In this document: positions 32,612-35,952 of the stretch, piece after piece
Numbering within the stretch: the stretch's first letter is position 1
How the letters are laid out: each line of letters begins with the position of its first letter
Source: Bacteroidota bacterium
GTDB taxonomy: Bacteria > Bacteroidota > Bacteroidia > Bacteroidales > Paludibacteraceae
Assembly: GCA_017860345.1 (NCBI GenBank)
Contig: JAFNAV010000034.1
Location: 1-35,952, forward strand
Reading direction: 5' to 3'
Length of the DNA stretch: 35,952 nucleotides
Notes under the pieces: model-generated
Told to the model about the DNA's origin: nothing
What the model saw: only the letters and a program-made list of their open reading frames with translations
Database searches by the model: none
Position numbers and translations under genes: made by a program

Positions 32612-32945
32612 CATCATTTTTTCGCGGATTGGTTCATTTTAATTATTAAAAAATAAAAATATCTGATGAAATTTTTATCATTATGGTTAATTTCGGAATT
32701 ATATCACTTCTTACTTTTTAAATATCTCTGTGTATAGATAATGTAGTGATTTGTAAAAGTCAGGCACTCAATGCAGATGTAATGAGCATTTTTTAGTTCT
32801 GATAAAACTATGTTGGATTAAAAAAAACTTCAGATACTATAGATAAAAAAAAATATAAGCCTGAATAAACATCATACTTTTAGGCATATAACAAACTATT
32901 CTGAATAAACGCAATAAACGAACTATCGTAAATAATCTCTGATGA
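32612..32945. other. Gene-free AT-rich interval between the yfhO-like gene and aqpZ
   Basis: About 330 bp of AT-rich sequence with several TAA/TGA in all frames. A 23-codon frame at 32665 (hydrophobic) has no promoter or family support. I see nothing else. Confidence 0.6.
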
Positions 32946-32986
32946 TAAAAAAAGAACATTGTTAGCCGCTAAGCCTAACAATGTTC
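32946..32986 (-). terminator. Rho-independent terminator of aqpZ
   Basis: A perfect 12-bp stem, GAACATTGTTAG (32954-32965) with CTAACAATGTTC (32975-32986), has a 9-nt loop. Read on the minus strand it is followed by TTTTTTTATC, 46 bp after the aqpZ stop. Confidence 0.9.
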
Positions 32987-33032
32987 CATTCAAAAAAAAG
33001 TATGCTTTACCTGCTTCAATGTTTTCAGAGCA

Positions 33033-33719
33033 TTATTCCTCTGGCGAAAGGTATTTGTAAACCAGGCCTGCAAGAACAGCTCCAACCAACGGCGCTAACC
33101 AGAACAACCACAATTGACCAAGATAGTCGCCACCGGCAAAAATCGCCTGGCTTGTACTGCGTGCAGGATTCACCGATGTATTTGACACCGGAATAGATAT
33201 AAGATGAATTAGTGTAAGAGCCAAACCGATAGCAATCCCGGCAAAGCCTTTGGGTGCCTTTGAGTGTGTAGCACCTAAAATAACCATCAAAAATATAAAA
33301 GTCATCACTACTTCAGTAATTAACACTGCTATCAGGCTGTATCCCCCGGGCGAATGCTCGCCATAACCGTTAGATGCAAAACCGGCGGTAACATCAAAAC
33401 CAGACTTACCACTGGCAATAAGGTATAAAACAAATGCTGCTAATAACCCTCCTAAAACCTGAGAAATTATATAAGGTAAAAGTTCCTTCTTATCAAAACG
33501 ACCTGCTATTACAAGACCTAATGACACAGCCGGATTAAGGTGACACCCCGATATATGACCTATGGCATAAGCCATAGTCAGAACAGTAAGACCAAATGCA
33601 AGTGAAACACCTGCAAACCCAATACCCAATTCAGGGTAACCTGCTGCTAACACAGCACTTCCACATCCGCCCAGTACGAGCCAAAATGTACCAATAAATT
33701 CTGCTACTAATTTTTTCAT
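33033..33719 (-). CDS. aqpZ: Aquaporin Z
   Basis: An inner-membrane water channel. The 228-residue protein has six helices and both half-helix NPA motifs: [10 protein letters not shown] (NPA 62-64) and NTSVNPARS (NPA 184-186). The likely selectivity-filter residues Phe42, His172, Thr181 and Arg187 match a water-selective AqpZ instead of a glycerol facilitator. It is monocistronic, with a terminator after it and a -7 element 78 bp upstream. An exact 11-bp tandem repeat sits upstream of the promoter and suggests regulated expression, perhaps by osmotic or envelope signals (inference). Confidence 0.96.
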   Translation of the reverse strand: MKKLVAEFIGTFWLVLGGCGSAVLAAGYPELGIGFAGVSLAFGLTVLTMAYAIGHISGCHLNPAVSLGLVIAGRFDKKELLPYIISQVLGGLLAAFVLYLIASGKSGFDVTAGFASNGYGEHSPGGYSLIAVLITEVVMTFIFLMVILGATHSKAPKGFAGIAIGLALTLIHLISIPVSNTSVNPARSTSQAIFAGGDYLGQLWLFWLAPLVGAVLAGLVYKYLSPEE

Positions 33720-33796
33720 TAAGGATTTTTTTAAAGTAAATAATTCTAAAATAAGTCTTACGAAACAGATTGCATATTGTATTTTTTTGAATATGA

Positions 33797-33804
33797 CAAA
33801 GATA
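33797..33804 (-). promoter_or_regulatory. Promoter -7 element of aqpZ
   Basis: On the minus strand the element reads TATCTTTG, an exact TAnnTTTG, with a leader of about 70 nt. The -33 position has no TTG, which fits a promoter that needs an activator. Confidence 0.55.
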
Positions 33805-33833
33805 GTTGCGTTGATGTATTTATAAAAATTTTC

Positions 33834-33855
33834 TTAGGGTACATTTAGGGTACAT
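33834..33855. repeat. Exact 11-bp tandem repeat upstream of aqpZ, possible activator site
   Basis: Two adjacent identical copies of TTAGGGTACAT occupy 33834-33844 and 33845-33855. They lie about 45-65 bp upstream of the expected aqpZ transcription start, a normal place for an activator. The 11-bp period is about one helical turn, so a dimer could contact both on the same face. The factor is unknown. Confidence 0.5.
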
Positions 33856-33958
33856 AAAGAGTTAATGTATGTTATTTTTTAAACGGCAAGTAAATGAATA
33901 TGCATTTTTTCGCTCTTTTTTAACCGCCCTGATTATTAACACGTCAAAAAATCGCAAC

Positions 33959-33992
33959 AAAAAAAGCGTCGGTTCATAAAAAACCAGACGCT
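33959..33992 (-). terminator. Rho-independent terminator of nqrF (nqr operon)
   Basis: The arms AGCGTC (33965-33970) with GACGCT (33987-33992), extended by GGTT/AACC with one bulged A, form a 10-bp stem. On the minus strand it is followed by seven T. It lies about 37 bp after the nqrF stop. Confidence 0.8.
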
Positions 33993-34029
33993 CTCTTTGA
34001 TTAAAATATAATAGTTTGATAATTCTTTG

Positions 34030-35289
34030 TTATGCTCCGAAATCGTCGAACATAAGCATTTCGCGGGGTACACCAAGCTCCCAAAGCATTTTTTCTACAG
34101 CTTTGGCCATAGGACCAGGACCACACATGTAGTATTCGATATCTTCAGGGGCATCGTGTTTGCTTAAATATTCGTCATGAATAACCTGATGTATGAATCC
34201 AACATAACCTGTCCAGTTATCTTCCGGTTGAGGCTCACTTAATGCAATATTGAATTGGAAGTTCGGAAATTCTCTTTCTAATTCTCTGAAATCCTCTTCG
34301 TAGAAAATTTCTTTTTTAGAACGGGCTCCGTACCAATAAGTAATCTTACGATCGGTAATTTTCAGGGTTTTCAGCAAGTGGAGTACATGCGAGCGTAAAG
34401 GAGCCATACCAGCACCACCACCAACGTAAAGCATTTCGCGCTTAGTGTTAAGTATGGGGTGAAACTCACCAAACGGACCGGATACCATTACTTTGTCGCC
34501 CGGCTTGAGATTGAAAATGTACGACGATGAGATACCCGGTTTTACATCCATCCAGCCACCTTTATTTCTATCGAACGGTGGAGTGGCTATACGTACGTTA
34601 AGCATAACAATATCGCCCTCGGCCGGATAGTTGGCCATAGAGTAGGCACGCATGGTTTCATCATCGTTTTTGCATACCAGATCCCACATTTTAAACTTAT
34701 CCCAGTCGTCGCGGAATTGTTCTTCAATAGCAAAGTCGGTGAATTTCAAGTCGTATTTTGGAATATCTATCTGGATATATCCACCCGATACGAAATTGAG
34801 GTGTTCGCCTTCGGGTAATTTTACAACAAACTCCTTGATAAAGGTAGCTACATTCTTGTTCGATACCACTTCGCATTCCCATTTCTTCACACCAAGAATT
34901 GACTCATCCATCTTAATCGACAAGTCGTTTTTTACTTTCACCTGACATCCTAAGCGCCAGTTGTCTTTGATTTCCTTGCGGCTAAAGTGTACGGTTTCGG
35001 TAGGCAATATCTCACCTCCGCCCTCTACTACCTGACAACGACACTGGGCACAAGAACCACCGCCTCCGCAAGCCGATGGCAGAAAGATGCTCTGCGTCGA
35101 CAAGGTATTCAGCAGCGTACTGCCTGCTTCGGCCACTACCTGTTTCTCACCGTTTATGGTTATTGTTACGTCACCCGAAGCTACCAGATAACGTTTTGCT
35201 ACAATTAGAACAATAACCAACAGAAGAATAACCACTAAGAATACCACCAGACTTGTGATAATCATTGCTGTATTAATTGCTGATAACAT
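34030..35289 (-). CDS. nqrF: Na+-translocating NADH:quinone reductase subunit F
   Basis: The NADH-oxidising entry subunit of the Na+-pumping respiratory complex, anchored in the inner membrane with its soluble part in the cytoplasm. The 419-residue protein has one N-terminal helix (about 8-31), a 2Fe-2S ferredoxin domain with ligands Cys74, Cys80, Cys83 (ACGGGGSCAQC) and Cys115, then FAD-binding (RAYSMANYP) and NADH-binding domains (YVGGGAGMAPLRSH, YMCGPGPM), ending in MLMFDDFGA. Full length. It is the last gene of the nqr operon, 113 bp after nqrE, and followed by a terminator. Confidence 0.97.
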   Translation of the reverse strand: MLSAINTAMIITSLVVFLVVILLLVIVLIVAKRYLVASGDVTITINGEKQVVAEAGSTLLNTLSTQSIFLPSACGGGGSCAQCRCQVVEGGGEILPTETVHFSRKEIKDNWRLGCQVKVKNDLSIKMDESILGVKKWECEVVSNKNVATFIKEFVVKLPEGEHLNFVSGGYIQIDIPKYDLKFTDFAIEEQFRDDWDKFKMWDLVCKNDDETMRAYSMANYPAEGDIVMLNVRIATPPFDRNKGGWMDVKPGISSSYIFNLKPGDKVMVSGPFGEFHPILNTKREMLYVGGGAGMAPLRSHVLHLLKTLKITDRKITYWYGARSKKEIFYEEDFRELEREFPNFQFNIALSEPQPEDNWTGYVGFIHQVIHDEYLSKHDAPEDIEYYMCGPGPMAKAVEKMLWELGVPREMLMFDDFGA

Positions 35290-35301
35290 AATTTTTTGAA
35301 G

Positions 35302-35344
35302 CCTTTAAAAAAACGGAATTTTCAAAGAAAACAGTATTTAAAGG
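35302..35344 (-). repeat. Inverted repeat in the nqrE-nqrF gap
   Basis: CCTTTAAA (35302-35309) and TTTAAAGG (35337-35344) form a perfect 8-bp stem around a 27-nt loop, ending about 12 bp before the nqrF ATG. The AT-rich stem is weak. It may affect processing or translation of nqrF. Confidence 0.35.
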
Positions 35345-35402
35345 ACTTTTATTTTAATAATTTATAATACAAGTTTAATTTACACTCTTCAACCGGCAGT
35401 GA

Positions 35403-35952
35403 TTAAATTTTAAGCCCTGAGAAACTCATAAAGGCAATACCCATAAGAGCCACAGTGATAAAAGTAATACCCAAACCTTTCAACGGAGCAGGCACATCGG
35501 AGTACTCCATCTTTTCGCGAATTGCCGCAAGACCTACGATGGCAAGCATCCAACCCACTCCCGAGCCTAATGCGTACGAAGTAGCTTCGGCTACGTTATT
35601 GAAAGCCCGTTGCTGCATAAACAACGAACCACCCATAATGGCACAGTTTACAGCAATAAGTGGCAAAAATATACCTAACGAGGCATACAATGACGGACTG
35701 AATTTTTCGACAACCATTTCGACCAACTGGGTCATGGCTGCAATTACTGCGATAAAGAGTATAAAGGCCAGATAGCTTAAATCGAGCGATTTAAAACTAT
35801 CGCCAAGCCATGCAAGCGCACCTTCTTTAAGCACATAATTTTCGAGCAGGTAGTTTACAGGTAAGGTAATGCCTAATACAAAAATTACGGCAACTCCTAA
35901 ACCTAATGATGTTTTTACATTTTTCGATACGGCAAGATAAGAACACATACCG
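35403..35952 (-). CDS. nqrE: Na+-translocating NADH:quinone reductase subunit E (5'-truncated by window edge)
   Basis: An integral membrane subunit of Na+-NQR that helps form the iron centre and ion path with NqrD. The frame is open to the window end, where [12 protein letters not shown] corresponds to the GMCTFLAVSKKV region of known NqrE, so about 24 N-terminal residues are missing and the ATG at 35948 is internal. Conserved parts include [30 protein letters not shown] (quoted as [14 protein letters not shown] and [12 protein letters not shown]), [24 protein letters not shown] and FMSFSGLKI at the C-terminus. nqrA-D are expected just beyond the right edge. Confidence 0.96.
   Translation of the reverse strand, partial: GMCSYLAVSKNVKTSLGLGVAVIFVLGITLPVNYLLENYVLKEGALAWLGDSFKSLDLSYLAFILFIAVIAAMTQLVEMVVEKFSPSLYASLGIFLPLIAVNCAIMGGSLFMQQRAFNNVAEATSYALGSGVGWMLAIVGLAAIREKMEYSDVPAPLKGLGITFITVALMGIAFMSFSGLKI

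Noticed and set aside
32665-32736. 23-residue hydrophobic frame
   Set aside because: Short, in very AT-rich sequence, without promoter, terminator or any family likeness; expected by chance.
1-35952. CRISPR arrays, insertion sequences, phage or integrative-element signatures
   Set aside because: No regularly spaced repeats, transposase, integrase or terminal inverted repeats were seen on either strand.

Overview
The window looks like chromosome from a Bacteroidota bacterium, most likely order Bacteroidales. Three things point there. Many genes are preceded by the Bacteroidota promoter -7 element TAnnTTTG, in a few cases with an upstream TTG. Several families are typical of the phylum: a metalloprotease with a type IX secretion (T9SS) sorting tail, DUF5020, DUF3098, a membrane-spanning TPR/LuxR-type regulator, and the ftsX-DUF3098-uppP-truB-queA gene order. 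The chromosome is AT-rich with A-rich ribosome sites. A Paludibacter-like organism would fit, but the genus is a guess. No phage, insertion sequence, CRISPR array or rRNA was seen.

Layout. 1-4444 (minus): a nucleotide-sugar dehydratase of the CapD/EpsC type, an ABC-F translation factor and the start of a SAM-dependent methyltransferase, closely packed. 4755-5573 (plus): panB. 5651-5963 (minus): a Gly-Leu-Leu tRNA cluster that shares a bidirectional terminator with panB. 6138-12962 (plus): a DUF486 membrane protein, a secreted M6 metalloprotease, a second and shorter ABC-F protein, and a TPR sensor/LuxR-like regulator. 13165-13335 (plus): a previously overlooked gene for a 56-residue acidic, Pro/Asp/Gly-rich peptide with its own promoter and terminator. 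13720-16382 (minus): an AlaX-type tRNA-editing protein, then a purine-uptake pair (AzgA-family permease and Tsx-like DUF5020 outer-membrane protein). 16527-20572 (minus): two SGNH hydrolase-like proteins and an MBOAT acyltransferase, which look like an envelope O-acylation machine. 20629-22455 (minus): a DEAD-box RNA helicase with a long leader. 22915-25456 (plus): PPi-dependent phosphofructokinase and YaaA. 25951-26055 (plus): a 34-residue single-span membrane peptide. 26142-32558 (minus): YfhO-like protein, ftsX, DUF3098, uppP, truB, queA. 33033-33719 (minus): aquaporin Z. 34030-35952 (minus): nqrF and most of nqrE of the Na+-pumping NADH:quinone reductase.

How the genes work together. Most of the window is housekeeping: translation and tRNA quality (two ABC-F proteins, AlaX, TruB, QueA, tRNAs, helicase), envelope building (CapD-like, UppP, FtsX, MBOAT/SGNH), and energy metabolism with PPi-dependent glycolysis and a sodium-motive respiratory pump. 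The accessory signals that deserve attention are the small peptide gene beside the TPR/HTH regulator, the micro-membrane-protein gene at 25951, the tandem SGNH/MBOAT module, and an exact 11-bp tandem repeat placed where an activator would bind upstream of aqpZ. I did not find a clearly new multi-gene defence or biosynthetic system. The peptide/regulator locus at 11355-13533 is the best candidate for something undescribed.
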